This document shows, piece after piece, positions 48,227-58,429 of a stretch of 64,000 nt of DNA. Position numbers and translations under genes: made by a program. Each line of letters begins with the position of its first letter. The stretch's first letter is position 1. A model generated the notes under the pieces. The model searched no databases, had not been told where the DNA came from, and saw only the letters and a program-made list of their open reading frames with translations. The stretch comes from Kaistia geumhonensis (GTDB lineage: Bacteria > Pseudomonadota > Alphaproteobacteria > Rhizobiales > Kaistiaceae), in the NCBI RefSeq assembly GCF_030815145.1, contig NZ_JAUSWJ010000001.1, positions 2,604,001-2,668,000 of the forward strand, read 5' to 3'.

Positions 48227-49924
48227 ATGGCCTCTACCAATCCGTCCCGCGAAGATTTTGCTTCCCTGCTCGAGGAGTCCTTCCAGAAGGAAGACCTGTT
48301 CGAGGGCAGCGTCGTCAAGGGCACCGTCGTCGCGATCGAGAAGGATCTCGCGGTCATCGACGTCGGCCTGAAGACCGAGGGACGTGTCGCCCTCAAGGAA
48401 TTCAACGGCCCCGGCCGCGATCAGCCGATCCAGGTCGGCGACGTCGTCGAGGTCTATCTCGAGCGCGTCGAGAACGCCCTCGGTGAAGCCGTTCTCTCGC
48501 GCGACAAGGCGCGCCGCGAAGAGAGCTGGGTCCGCCTCGAGGAGCAGTTCAACAAGAACGAGAAGGTCACGGGCGTCATCTTCAACCAGGTCAAGGGTGG
48601 CTTCACCGTCGACCTGGACGGCGCCGTCGCCTTCCTGCCGCGTTCGCAGGTCGATATCCGCCCGGTGCGCGACGTCGGCCCGCTGATGCACACGCCGCAG
48701 CCCTTCCAGATCCTCAAGATGGACAAGCGCCGCGGCAACATCGTCGTGTCGCGCCGTACCGTCCTCGAAGAGACCCGCGCCGAGCAGCGTTCGGAGCTGG
48801 TGCAGAGCCTCGAGGAAGGCCAGATCATCGAGGGCGTCGTCAAGAACATCACCGACTACGGTGCGTTCGTCGACCTCGGCGGCATCGACGGCCTCCTGCA
48901 TGTCACCGACATCGCTTGGCGTCGCATCAACCATCCGACCGAGGTGCTCTCGATCGGCCAGACCGTCCGCGTGCAGATCATCCGCGTCAATCACGAGACG
49001 CACCGCATCTCGCTCGGCATGAAGCAGCTCGAGGCCGATCCGTGGTCGGGCATCGAGGCGAAGTATCCGGTCAACGCCAAGTTCTCGGGCCGCGTCACGA
49101 ACATCACCGACTACGGTGCGTTCGTCGAACTGGAACCGGGCATCGAGGGCCTGATCCACGTCTCCGAGATGTCCTGGACGAAGAAGAACGTCCATCCCGG
49201 CAAGATCGTCTCCACCTCTCAGGAAGTCGAAGTCGTCATCCTCGAGGTCGATCCGGTCAAGCGCCGCATCTCGCTCGGCCTCAAGCAGACGCTCGCCAAT
49301 CCGTGGGAGACCTTCTCCGACAAGTATCCGGTCGGCTCGATCGTCGAGGGTGAGGTCAAGAACAAGACCGAGTTCGGTCTGTTCATCGGCCTCGACGGCG
49401 ACGTCGATGGCATGGTCCACCTGTCGGACCTCGACTGGAACCGTCCGGGCGAGCAGGTCATCGACGAGTACAACCGCGGCGACATGGTCAAGGCGCAGGT
49501 GCTCGACGTCGACATCGACAAGGAGCGCATCTCGCTCGGCATCAAGCAGGTCGGCGGCGATCCGTTCGTCGAGGCTTCGGGCGAGATCCGCAAGGGCGCC
49601 GTCGTGACCTGCGAGGTCATCGCGGTGAACGAGGGCGGCATCGAGGTTCGCATCGCGGACTCCGATCTCACCACCTTCATCCGTCGCGCCGATCTGTCGC
49701 GCGACCGTTCGGAGCAGCGCCCCGAGCGCTTCGCTCCCGGCGAGAAGGTCGACGCCCGCGTCACCAACTTCGACAAGAAGGCCCGCAAGGTCTCCGTCTC
49801 CATCAAGGCGCTCGAAATCGCCGAGGAGAAGGAAGCCGTGGCGCAGTTCGGTTCGTCCGACTCGGGCGCTTCGCTCGGCGACATCCTGGGCGCGGCCCTG
49901 AAGGCCCGTCAGAACGACGAGTAA
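48227..49924 (+). CDS. rpsA: 30S ribosomal protein S1
   Basis: 565 aa with six S1 OB-fold repeats; the highly similar middle repeats carry KNITDYGAFV and LHVTDIAW/IHVSEMSW motifs. S1 draws mRNA leaders to the 30S subunit. The ATG at 48227 has AGGAG 6 nt upstream and gives MASTNPSREDF, the usual alphaproteobacterial start; the earlier in-frame ATG at 48200 has no ribosome site. Strong terminator downstream. Confidence 0.96.
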   Translation: MASTNPSREDFASLLEESFQKEDLFEGSVVKGTVVAIEKDLAVIDVGLKTEGRVALKEFNGPGRDQPIQVGDVVEVYLERVENALGEAVLSRDKARREESWVRLEEQFNKNEKVTGVIFNQVKGGFTVDLDGAVAFLPRSQVDIRPVRDVGPLMHTPQPFQILKMDKRRGNIVVSRRTVLEETRAEQRSELVQSLEEGQIIEGVVKNITDYGAFVDLGGIDGLLHVTDIAWRRINHPTEVLSIGQTVRVQIIRVNHETHRISLGMKQLEADPWSGIEAKYPVNAKFSGRVTNITDYGAFVELEPGIEGLIHVSEMSWTKKNVHPGKIVSTSQEVEVVILEVDPVKRRISLGLKQTLANPWETFSDKYPVGSIVEGEVKNKTEFGLFIGLDGDVDGMVHLSDLDWNRPGEQVIDEYNRGDMVKAQVLDVDIDKERISLGIKQVGGDPFVEASGEIRKGAVVTCEVIAVNEGGIEVRIADSDLTTFIRRADLSRDRSEQRPERFAPGEKVDARVTNFDKKARKVSVSIKALEIAEEKEAVAQFGSSDSGASLGDILGAALKARQNDE

Positions 49925-49955
49925 GCCTCCCCGCTTCCTGCGGAAGAAACCTGGA

Positions 49956-49990
49956 ACGCCCCGGCCATCGGCCGGGGCGTTTCGCTTTTC
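49956..49990 (+). terminator. rpsA terminator
   Basis: ACGCCCCGGCC-ATC-GGCCGGGGCGT, an 11-bp perfect stem, is followed by TTCGCTTTTC, 32 nt after the rpsA stop. Confidence 0.88.
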
Positions 49991-50109
49991 AGGCGTCAAA
50001 AAGCCTTTCCCGGCAAAGCCTTGCCGATCGCGCATTTGCGTCGCGGCCACAAAGGGGCTAACTGGACGTCGCAAAATGCGCGACGAGGGACGGGCGGCAG
50101 GAGCGAGAG

Positions 50110-51105
50110 ATGGCCTTGGGAGCGGAAGACATCATCGAGCGGCGGCGCCTGCGGCGTAAGCTCGTCTTCTGGCGCGTGCTGGGCGTCCTCGCCTTCATCG
50201 CCGCCGTCGTCGTCGCGGCCATGCTCGCCGCGGGGCCGGAGCGGCTTGCCGGGCGGGCGATGCCGCACGTAGCGCGCATCTCGATCGACGGCTTCATCAC
50301 CGACGACCGCGAGCAGCTCGAGCTCATCGACCGTCTCGCCAGGAACGATGCGGTGCGCGCCGTCATTGTCTCGATCGATTCCGGCGGCGGCGCCACCGTC
50401 GGCGGCGAGGCGCTCTACGACAAGCTGCGCGCCCTCTCCGCCCGCAAGCCGACCGTCGCCTCGATCAAGACGCTGGGCGCCTCCGCCGCCTATATGGCCG
50501 CCATCGCCACCGATCAGGTCTTCGCCTACCGCTCGTCGATCACCGGCTCGATCGGCGTCCTGTTCCAGTCGCCTGAACTGTCGGAAGCGATGAAGAAGCT
50601 CGGGATCGGCCTCACCGAGGTGAAATCCTCGCCACTCAAGGCCGCGCCCTCGCCCTTCCAGCCGGCCAGCCCGGAATCGCTCGCCGTGATCAAGAGCCTC
50701 ATCGACGACACCTACAACTGGTTCGTCGACATCGTCGCCGAGCGGCGCAAGCTCGACCGGCCGACCGCCGTGACGCTGGCCGACGGGCGCGTCTATTCGG
50801 GCCAGCAGGCCAAGGCCGCCGGCCTCGTCGACGCCATCGGCGGCGAAGACGAGGCGCTCGACTGGCTGGTCAAGGAAAAAGGCATCGACCCGGCCCTCAG
50901 GGTCGTCGAATGGGAGAAGGAGAGCGACCGGCCCGGCCTCTTCTCCGCGGCGGTGTTGCGCGTCTTCGCGCGCCAGCTCGGTCTCGCGCCTGACGCGCTC
51001 GACGGAGCGCTTCTCCCCTCATGGTTGCCCCGGCTGCAGCTTGACGGTCTTCTTTCGGTTTGGCAGGCTCCCTCCGAGGGCGGCGCGGAAGGGGCAGTGC
51101 GATGA
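50110..51105 (+). CDS. sppA: Signal peptide peptidase SppA (short, 36-kDa type)
   Basis: 331 aa inner-membrane serine protease. One membrane anchor at residues 18-42 precedes the peptidase domain. The Ser/Lys dyad is S125 in GASAAYMA and K177 in SSPLKAA, 52 residues apart as in B. subtilis SppA. It degrades leftover signal peptides. Its stop overlaps the ihfB start (ATGA). Note the C-terminal [14 protein letters not shown] region is not needed for catalysis. Confidence 0.9.
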   Translation: MALGAEDIIERRRLRRKLVFWRVLGVLAFIAAVVVAAMLAAGPERLAGRAMPHVARISIDGFITDDREQLELIDRLARNDAVRAVIVSIDSGGGATVGGEALYDKLRALSARKPTVASIKTLGASAAYMAAIATDQVFAYRSSITGSIGVLFQSPELSEAMKKLGIGLTEVKSSPLKAAPSPFQPASPESLAVIKSLIDDTYNWFVDIVAERRKLDRPTAVTLADGRVYSGQQAKAAGLVDAIGGEDEALDWLVKEKGIDPALRVVEWEKESDRPGLFSAAVLRVFARQLGLAPDALDGALLPSWLPRLQLDGLLSVWQAPSEGGAEGAVR

Positions 51106-51386
51106 TCAAGTCGGAGCTTGTCCAGAGGATTGCCGAGCAGAATCCGCATCTCTACCAGCGCGACGTCGAGCATATCGTGAACTCGATCCTCGACGAGATC
51201 GTCGATGCTCTGGCCCGGGGCGACCGGGTGGAGCTGCGCGGCTTCGGCGCCTTCTCCGTGAAGAACCGGCCCGCGCGGCAGGGACGCAACCCGAGGACGG
51301 GTACCAAGGTTGAGGTCACGGAGAAGTTCGTGCCCTTCTTCAAGACCGGCAAGGAGATGCGCGAGCGTCTCAATCCGGACGAATAG
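51102..51386 (+). CDS. ihfB: Integration host factor subunit beta
   Basis: 94 aa, an HU/IHF-fold protein with the DNA-bending arm around [12 protein letters not shown] (residues 60-75) and its intercalating Pro. With IhfA, encoded elsewhere, it bends DNA at promoters, origins and recombination sites. Starts [10 protein letters not shown], as expected. Confidence 0.95.
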   Translation: MIKSELVQRIAEQNPHLYQRDVEHIVNSILDEIVDALARGDRVELRGFGAFSVKNRPARQGRNPRTGTKVEVTEKFVPFFKTGKEMRERLNPDE

Positions 51387-51399
51387 GACCCCTCGCCCT

Positions 51400-51747
51400 A
51401 TGAAGCGTGTGATCGCCGCCGTCATCCTCGTCCCGCTCGCCGTCGTCCTCGTGGCGCTGGCGGTGGCCAATCGGCATGGCGTCACCCTGTCGCTCGATCC
51501 CTTCAACGGCGACGCGCCGGCCGCCGCGCTCACGCTGCCGCTCTATGTGCTCGTCTTCGCCGCCCTGCTGGTCGGGGTGGTCATCGGCGGCGTCGGCGCC
51601 TGGTTCGGACAGGGTCGATGGCGTCGCCAGGCGCGCAGCCTGAAGCGCGAGGCGAAGGTGGTGAAGCGGGAGAACGAGGCCTATCGCGCCGCCGCCGCTT
51701 CCTCTCCCGCCGCGACGCTCCCGATCGTCCGACGCGACGCAGCCTGA
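51400..51747 (+). CDS. LapA-domain membrane protein
   Basis: 115 aa with two membrane helices (about 5-24 and 45-68) separated by a short periplasmic loop, then a basic coiled tail (RRQARSLKREAKVVKRENEA). It matches the LapA/YciS (DUF1049) family, implicated in lipopolysaccharide assembly control in E. coli. It follows ihfB by 13 nt, an arrangement found in many Rhizobiales. No clear ribosome site. Confidence 0.8.
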   Translation: MKRVIAAVILVPLAVVLVALAVANRHGVTLSLDPFNGDAPAAALTLPLYVLVFAALLVGVVIGGVGAWFGQGRWRRQARSLKREAKVVKRENEAYRAAAASSPAATLPIVRRDAA

Positions 51748-51808
51748 ACCGGCCCGACCGGACCTGCCGCGGTTGGACTCTCCGCGGCTTTCATGGCAAA
51801 CGAGACCC

Positions 51809-52513
51809 ATGTCCGGTCCTAGATCCACTCCGCCCGTGATCGTGAAGATCTGCGGGATTTCCACGCCCGAGACCCTCGAGGCCTCGCTCGGCGCCGGTGC
51901 CGACATGATCGGCTTCAACTTCTTCCCCAAGAGCCCGCGCGCGGTCTCGCTGGAGGCGGGCAGCGCACTCGCCGGCCGCGTGGCCGGCCGGGCCGAGATC
52001 GTCGCGCTCACCGTCGACATGGGCGATGACGAGATCGCGGCGATCGTCGCGGCCGTCCGGCCCGACTGGTTGCAGCTGCATGGCAAGGAGCCGCCCGAGC
52101 GGGTCGCCGCGTTGCAGGATCGGTTCGGGCTCGGCGTCCTCAAGGCGATCGGCATCCGCGGCCCAGACGACCTCGCCGAGGTGGCCGCCCATGCCGGCGT
52201 CGCCGACCGGCTGCTGCTCGACGCCAAGGCGCCGGCCGGTGCGGCGCTGCCGGGCGGCAACGGGCGCGTCTTCGACTGGTCGCTGCTCGATGGTCTTGAC
52301 CCGGCGCTGCCCTATATGCTGTCCGGAGGGCTCGATGCTGGCAATGTTGCCGAGGCGATCGCGCGTACCGGCACCCGCGGTGTGGACGTCTCGTCGGGTG
52401 TCGAGACCGCGCCGGGCGTCAAGGACGCGGCACTGATCGAAGCTTTCATCGCGGCCGCGCGCAGCGGCGCCGACAGCGTGCCGGCATCGTCCGGCGAGGG
52501 GACCACCACGTGA
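51809..52513 (+). CDS. trpF: Phosphoribosylanthranilate isomerase
   Basis: 234 aa TIM barrel. KICGI (residues 13-17) carries the catalytic Cys and the LLLDAK strand the catalytic Asp. It performs the third step of tryptophan synthesis. The stop overlaps the trpB GTG start. The ATG at 51809 was chosen because the barrel starts immediately after. Confidence 0.95.
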   Translation: MSGPRSTPPVIVKICGISTPETLEASLGAGADMIGFNFFPKSPRAVSLEAGSALAGRVAGRAEIVALTVDMGDDEIAAIVAAVRPDWLQLHGKEPPERVAALQDRFGLGVLKAIGIRGPDDLAEVAAHAGVADRLLLDAKAPAGAALPGGNGRVFDWSLLDGLDPALPYMLSGGLDAGNVAEAIARTGTRGVDVSSGVETAPGVKDAALIEAFIAAARSGADSVPASSGEGTTT

Positions 52514-53730
52514 CCGCTCCGCAACTGCCCAATTCGTTCCGCACCGGCCCGGATGACCGTGGCCATTTCGGCATCTTCGGTGGGCGCTATGTCGCCGAAA
52601 CGCTGATGCCGCTGATCCTCGAGCTCGAAAAGGCCTATGAGGATGCGAAAGCCGATCCGGCCTTCGCGGCCGAGCTTTCGGCGCTCTCGACCCATTATGC
52701 CGGGCGGCCGTCCAAGCTCTATTTCGCCGAGGGCCTGACCCGCCATCTCGGCGGCGCGCGCATCTTCTTCAAGCGCGAGGACCTCAACCACACCGGCAGC
52801 CACAAGATCAACAACTGCCTCGGCCAGATCCTGCTCGCCCGCCGCATGGGCAAGACGCGCATCATCGCCGAGACGGGCGCCGGCCAGCACGGCGTCGCCT
52901 CGGCGACAGTCTCGGCCCGCTTCGGCTTCCCCTGTGTCGTCTATATGGGCGCGACGGATGTCGAGCGGCAGAAGCCGAACGTCTTCCGCATGAAGCTGCT
53001 CGGCGCCGAGGTGAAGCCCGTCACCGCCGGCAACGGAACGCTCAAGGACGCGATGAACGAGGCGCTCCGCGACTGGGTGACCAATGTCGAGGACACCTAC
53101 TACCTGATCGGCACCGCCGCCGGCCCGCATCCCTATCCCGAGCTCGTGCGCGACTTCCAGTCGGTGATCGGCACCGAGGCGCGGGCGCAGATGCTGGAGC
53201 AGGAGGGACGCCTGCCCGACATGATCATCGCCGCCGTCGGCGGCGGGTCGAACGCCATCGGCCTCTTCCATCCCTTCCTCGACGATGCCTCGGTCGCGAT
53301 CGTGGGCGTCGAGGCCGGCGGCCATGGCCTCGAGGGCGACGAGCACTGCGCCTCGATGAATGCCGGCCGGCCGGGCGTGCTGCACGGCAACCGCACCTAT
53401 CTTCTGCAGGACGCGGACGGCCAGATCCTCGAGGGCCACTCGATCTCGGCCGGGCTCGATTATCCCGGCGTCGGCCCGGAGCATTCCTGGCTGCGCGACA
53501 CCGGCCGGGTCGACTATGTGCCGATCCTCGACGACGAGGCGCTCGACGCTTTCCAGGTCTGCACCCGCACCGAGGGCATCATCCCGGCGCTCGAATCCGC
53601 GCATGCCATCGCCGAGGCGATCAAGCGCGCGCCGACCATGGACCGCGACGCGATCATCCTCGTCAACCTCTCCGGACGCGGCGACAAGGACATCCACACG
53701 GTCGGCAAGCTGACGGGCCTGGAACTCTGA
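52510..53730 (+). CDS. trpB: Tryptophan synthase beta chain
   Basis: 406 aa from a GTG that overlaps the trpF stop. PLP is held by Lys99 in HTGSHKINN; the GGGSNA phosphate loop is near residue 245. It joins indole with serine as an alpha2beta2 complex with TrpA. Confidence 0.97.
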   Translation: MTAPQLPNSFRTGPDDRGHFGIFGGRYVAETLMPLILELEKAYEDAKADPAFAAELSALSTHYAGRPSKLYFAEGLTRHLGGARIFFKREDLNHTGSHKINNCLGQILLARRMGKTRIIAETGAGQHGVASATVSARFGFPCVVYMGATDVERQKPNVFRMKLLGAEVKPVTAGNGTLKDAMNEALRDWVTNVEDTYYLIGTAAGPHPYPELVRDFQSVIGTEARAQMLEQEGRLPDMIIAAVGGGSNAIGLFHPFLDDASVAIVGVEAGGHGLEGDEHCASMNAGRPGVLHGNRTYLLQDADGQILEGHSISAGLDYPGVGPEHSWLRDTGRVDYVPILDDEALDAFQVCTRTEGIIPALESAHAIAEAIKRAPTMDRDAIILVNLSGRGDKDIHTVGKLTGLEL

Positions 53731-53809
53731 GCCCCACCCGCCGCAGCCTGCATCCTCCGATCGCCGCCGCCGCGCGCGTGCGGGCGCCATTCTTCGAGTG
53801 AGACGACCC

Positions 53810-54652
53810 ATGAGCAACACCCGCATCGACCGCCGCTTCGCTGCCGTCAAGGCCGAGGGCCGGCCGGCGCTCGTCACCTTCTTCACGGCCGGCGATCCCG
53901 ACCAGGCGACGACGCTGTCGATCCTCAAGGCGCTGCCCGGCGCCGGCGCCGACGTCATCGAGCTGGGCATGCCGTTCTCGGACCCGATGGCCGACGGTCC
54001 GGCGATCCAGGCGGCGGGGCTCAGGGCGCTGAAGGGCGGCCAGACCATGGCGAAGACGCTCGAGATTGTGCGCCTTTTCCGCCAGATCGACGACGAGACC
54101 CCGATCGTGCTGATGGGCTACTACAACCCCATCTATGCACGCGGATCGGAAGCCTTCGTCGCGGAGGCCAAGGAGGCCGGGGTCGACGGCCTCATCATCG
54201 TCGACCTGCCGCCGGAGGCCGACGACGAGCTCTGCATTCCCGCGCTGAAGGCGGGCCTCAATTTCATTCGCCTCGCGACCCCGACGACCGATGACCGCCG
54301 CCTGCCGGCGGTGCTCGCCAACACCTCGGGCTTCGTCTATTACGTCTCGATCAACGGCATCACCGGCTCGGCGGCGCCGGACAACTCGCGCGTTGCCGAG
54401 GCGGTCGGCCGCATCAAGCGGCATACCGACCTGCCGGTCGCGGTCGGCTTCGGCGTCCGTACGGCGGAGCAGGCGGCGGCGATCGGCGCGAATGCCGACG
54501 GTGTCGTGGTGGGTTCGGCGATCGTGCAGGCGATCGCGGCCTCGCTCGACGAAGGCGGCAAGGCGACGGAGGGCACGGTGTCCGCGGTCGTCGCGCTGGT
54601 CTCGCAGCTCGCCGAGGGCGTCCGCGCCGCCCGCAGCCTCAGCGCCGCGTGA
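53810..54652 (+). CDS. trpA: Tryptophan synthase alpha chain
   Basis: 280 aa TIM barrel releasing indole from indole-3-glycerol phosphate. The catalytic pair is E51 in [11 protein letters not shown] and D62 in MADGP, matching E. coli E49/D60. It lies 79 nt after trpB; the ATG at 53810 is preferred to an earlier in-frame one at 53798. Confidence 0.97.
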   Translation: MSNTRIDRRFAAVKAEGRPALVTFFTAGDPDQATTLSILKALPGAGADVIELGMPFSDPMADGPAIQAAGLRALKGGQTMAKTLEIVRLFRQIDDETPIVLMGYYNPIYARGSEAFVAEAKEAGVDGLIIVDLPPEADDELCIPALKAGLNFIRLATPTTDDRRLPAVLANTSGFVYYVSINGITGSAAPDNSRVAEAVGRIKRHTDLPVAVGFGVRTAEQAAAIGANADGVVVGSAIVQAIAASLDEGGKATEGTVSAVVALVSQLAEGVRAARSLSAA

Positions 54653-54680
54653 GCGCCGGCAAGCAAGGAGTGTTCTTCAG

Positions 54681-55571
<891 letters not shown>

Positions 55572-55648
55572 GGAGCGCGAACAGCACACCGGCGCATTCC
55601 GGGCCGCGGCCTGCGGCCCGCCGAGACCTGCCCGAAGGACTTTCGACC

Positions 55649-56968
55649 ATGGACTACAGCGCCGCGATCCTCGAGCGGCTGTTCCGCCTGCATCCGAAGG
55701 ATATCGACCTCTCGCTGGAGCGGCTGCTGCCCCTCCTCGAGAAGCTCGGCCATCCCGAGAGGAAGCTCGGCACCGTCTTCCACATCGCCGGCACCAACGG
55801 CAAGGGATCGACGACCGCCTTCCTGCGCGCCATGCTGGAGGCGAGCGGGCGGACCGTCCATGTCTACACCTCGCCGCATCTCGTCAGCTTCCACGAGCGC
55901 ATCCGGCTCGGCCGCCCCGGCGGCGGCCAGCATGTGAGCGAGGACGAGCTGGTGGCGACGCTGACCGATGTCGAGCGGCTGAACGACGGCGCGCCCATCA
56001 CCCAGTTCGAGATCACCACCGCGGCCGCCTTCGCTCTGTTCGCCGCGCATCCCGCCGATGTGACGCTGCTCGAGGTGGGGCTCGGCGGGCGCTATGACGC
56101 GACGAATGTCATCGACGCACCCGACGTTTCGGTGATCACGTCGATTTCCATGGATCACGAGCGCTTCCTCGGCGACCGCATCGAGATGATCGCCGGCGAG
56201 AAGGCGGGGATCATCAAGCGCGGACGGCCCGTCGTCGTGGCGCCGCAGACTTCCGAAGTGCTGGCGGTAATCGAGCGCGAGTCCGAGCGGAAGCGCGCGC
56301 CGCTCTTCGTCGGCAACCGCGACTGGATCGCCCATGCCGAACGCGGCCGGCTGGTCTTCCAGGACGAGCACGGCCTCGTCGACCTGCCGGCGCCGCGCCT
56401 GCCCGGCCGCCACCAGTTCGTCAATGCCGGCAATGCGGTAGCGGCGCTCCGCCATTCCTCGCTTTCCGTGCCGCAATCGGCGATCGAGGCGGGACTGTCG
56501 GGCGTCGACTGGCCGGCCCGCATGCAACGCCTCTCGACCGGCGCCCTTCTGGCGCTGGCGCCGCCCGAGGCCGAACTCTGGCTCGACGGGGGCCACAATC
56601 CCGGTGCCGGCGCGGTCATCGCCGAGGCGGTGGCCGATCTCGAGGAGCGGTTGCCCCGCCCGCTCTATCTCGTTGCCGGCATGCTCCAGACCAAGGATCC
56701 GGTCGGCTTCTTCCGACCGTTCGCGGGTCTCGCCGCGCATGTCTTCACGGTGCCCATCGCGAGTTCGTCGGCCGGCCGGGACCCGCGCGAGCTTGCCGAG
56801 GCGGCGCGCGAGGCCGGTCTCGAGGCGGAGGCGACGAGCGACGTGCCGGCGGCGCTCGCCGCCCTTGGCCGCATGCTGCCGCCCGGCACCGTTCCGCGCA
56901 TCCTCATCTGCGGCTCGCTCTATCTCGCCGGCGACGTCCTCGACCTCAACGGAACGCCGCCGCGCTGA
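55649..56968 (+). CDS. folC: Bifunctional folylpolyglutamate/dihydrofolate synthase
   Basis: 439 aa Mur-ligase-like protein with P-loop GTNGKGST (residues 51-58) and the LEVGLGGRYDATNV segment. It adds glutamates to folates and makes dihydrofolate. GAAGGA precedes the ATG. It ends 29 nt before the acyltransferase. Confidence 0.95.
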   Translation: MDYSAAILERLFRLHPKDIDLSLERLLPLLEKLGHPERKLGTVFHIAGTNGKGSTTAFLRAMLEASGRTVHVYTSPHLVSFHERIRLGRPGGGQHVSEDELVATLTDVERLNDGAPITQFEITTAAAFALFAAHPADVTLLEVGLGGRYDATNVIDAPDVSVITSISMDHERFLGDRIEMIAGEKAGIIKRGRPVVVAPQTSEVLAVIERESERKRAPLFVGNRDWIAHAERGRLVFQDEHGLVDLPAPRLPGRHQFVNAGNAVAALRHSSLSVPQSAIEAGLSGVDWPARMQRLSTGALLALAPPEAELWLDGGHNPGAGAVIAEAVADLEERLPRPLYLVAGMLQTKDPVGFFRPFAGLAAHVFTVPIASSSAGRDPRELAEAAREAGLEAEATSDVPAALAALGRMLPPGTVPRILICGSLYLAGDVLDLNGTPPR

Positions 56969-56997
56969 GCCAGCCCGATCGCGTCAGGGGAGCGACG

Positions 56998-57972
56998 ATG
57001 ATGCGCGAGGCCCAAAGACGGCACATCGCATCGCTGGATATCCTCCGCGTCGGGTCGATGCTCTACATCGTCGGCTTCTGGCATCTGATGAACTATGCCG
57101 TGGCAGGCGGCTTCTATCGCAACGAAGTGACGACCCGCGTCACCGTCGTGCTGCTCGCGACCTTCACCATGCTGTCGGGCTATCTCCTCGGATTGCGACC
57201 GGTCGAGCCGACACGCGCCTCGATCGCCAGCTTCTACCGGCGGCGGATGCTGCGCATCTATCCGCCGCTGGTCCTGGCCGTGCTCTGCTTCGTCCTCATG
57301 GGCCTGACAACCTGGCCAACGGCGATCCGCACCATGTTGCTGGTCGGCGAGATCGTCGGCCCGCCGCCGCTGACGCTCTGGTATGTGGCGATGCTGGCGC
57401 TGTTCTACCTGATCACGCCACTGCTCTCCGTCGGATCGTCGGCCGCGCGGCGCGCCCTCGTCGCGGTCGCTGTCATGCTGCTGCTCGCGGCGCTGTCGGG
57501 CTGGGGCGGCCTTGCGACGGATCCGCGGATCGCCCTCTATTTTCCGAGCTTCGCGATCGGCCTCGCGGTCGCCCGCGAACCGCTCCCGCCGCGATGGATG
57601 CTGTTCGCATCGGCGGCGCTGGGGCTTGCCTCGATTGTCCTGACGCTCGGCCAACCCGTTCCGGCGATCGAACGTACGCTCCTGTCCGCGCCCATGGCGA
57701 CCCTGCTGGCGCTGGCACTGCTCCTTCTCGCGCTTTCCCTCGCGAATCGGGTCCCGCCATCGCCCGTCCTCGCGGCACTCGGCACGGCCAGCTTCTTCAT
57801 GTATCTGCTGCACCGCCCCATCTACCAGGCGCTGGCGCAGCATATCCCTTTCACCGGCCCCGTGGCGCGGACCGCCATTCTGGTCCTGGTCGCCCTGCCG
57901 ATCGTCGCGGCCACCAGTTGGACGGCCCAGAAGGCCTATGACGCCCTTCTGGCCCGGTTGACGCTCGCCTGA
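56998..57972 (+). CDS. Acyltransferase family 3 membrane protein
   Basis: 324 aa with about ten membrane helices. It starts ASLDILRVGSMLYIVGFWHLMNY, split as ASLDILRVGSML and the following helix, whose HLM position and the RRMLRIYPPLV motif mark the acyltransferase_3 fold that O-acetylates surface sugars. It is last in the trp-acc-fol run and 29 nt from folC, with AGGGGAG upstream. The acceptor is unknown. Confidence 0.82.
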   Translation: MMREAQRRHIASLDILRVGSMLYIVGFWHLMNYAVAGGFYRNEVTTRVTVVLLATFTMLSGYLLGLRPVEPTRASIASFYRRRMLRIYPPLVLAVLCFVLMGLTTWPTAIRTMLLVGEIVGPPPLTLWYVAMLALFYLITPLLSVGSSAARRALVAVAVMLLLAALSGWGGLATDPRIALYFPSFAIGLAVAREPLPPRWMLFASAALGLASIVLTLGQPVPAIERTLLSAPMATLLALALLLLALSLANRVPPSPVLAALGTASFFMYLLHRPIYQALAQHIPFTGPVARTAILVLVALPIVAATSWTAQKAYDALLARLTLA

Positions 57973-57980
57973 CCGCGGCC

Positions 57981-58010
57981 GAAATGAAAACGGGGCCCGC
58001 AGGCCCCGTT
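57981..58010 (-). terminator. trxA terminator
   Basis: On the minus strand AACGGGGCC-TGCG-GGCCCCGTT, a 9-bp perfect stem (58010-57989), runs into TTTTCATTTC. It lies 23 nt after the trxA stop and may also stop the converging acyltransferase transcript. Confidence 0.85.
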
Positions 58011-58032
58011 CCGATCGATCCTGAGACCGTGA

Positions 58033-58353
58033 TCAGATCGCGTTCTTGATCCAGTCGGCCAGCCGGTTCTTCGGCGCGGCGCCGACCTGGATCGCGGCCG
58101 GCTCACCGTCCTTGAACAGGATGAGCGTCGGGATCGAGCGCACGCCATAGCGCACTGCGATGTTCGGATTCTCGTCGATGTTGAGCTTGGCGATGGTCAC
58201 CTTGCCGTCCATCTCCTGCTGGATCTCCTCCAGCGCCGGCGCAATCATCCGGCAGGGGCCGCACCACTCGGCCCAGAAATCGACGACGACGGGACCGCTG
58301 GCACCGAGAACGTCGGTGTCGAAGGAGCTGTCGGTTACTTTGGCGGTCGCCAT
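58033..58353 (-). CDS. trxA: Thioredoxin
   Basis: 106 aa with the WCGPC active site (C31, C34) and the cis-Pro in SIPTLILF. It reduces disulfides in the cytoplasm and would serve MsrB. It lies 76 nt downstream of addA, the alphaproteobacterial addB-addA-trxA order. Confidence 0.96.
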   Translation of the reverse strand: MATAKVTDSSFDTDVLGASGPVVVDFWAEWCGPCRMIAPALEEIQQEMDGKVTIAKLNIDENPNIAVRYGVRSIPTLILFKDGEPAAIQVGAAPKNRLADWIKNAI

Positions 58354-58429
58354 GAAAAGCCTCGCGCGGGATTGAGGGAAGGTGGGCCGAAGGTAGGGAG
58401 CGGCCCATGGCCGGTCAAGGCTTTGTGGG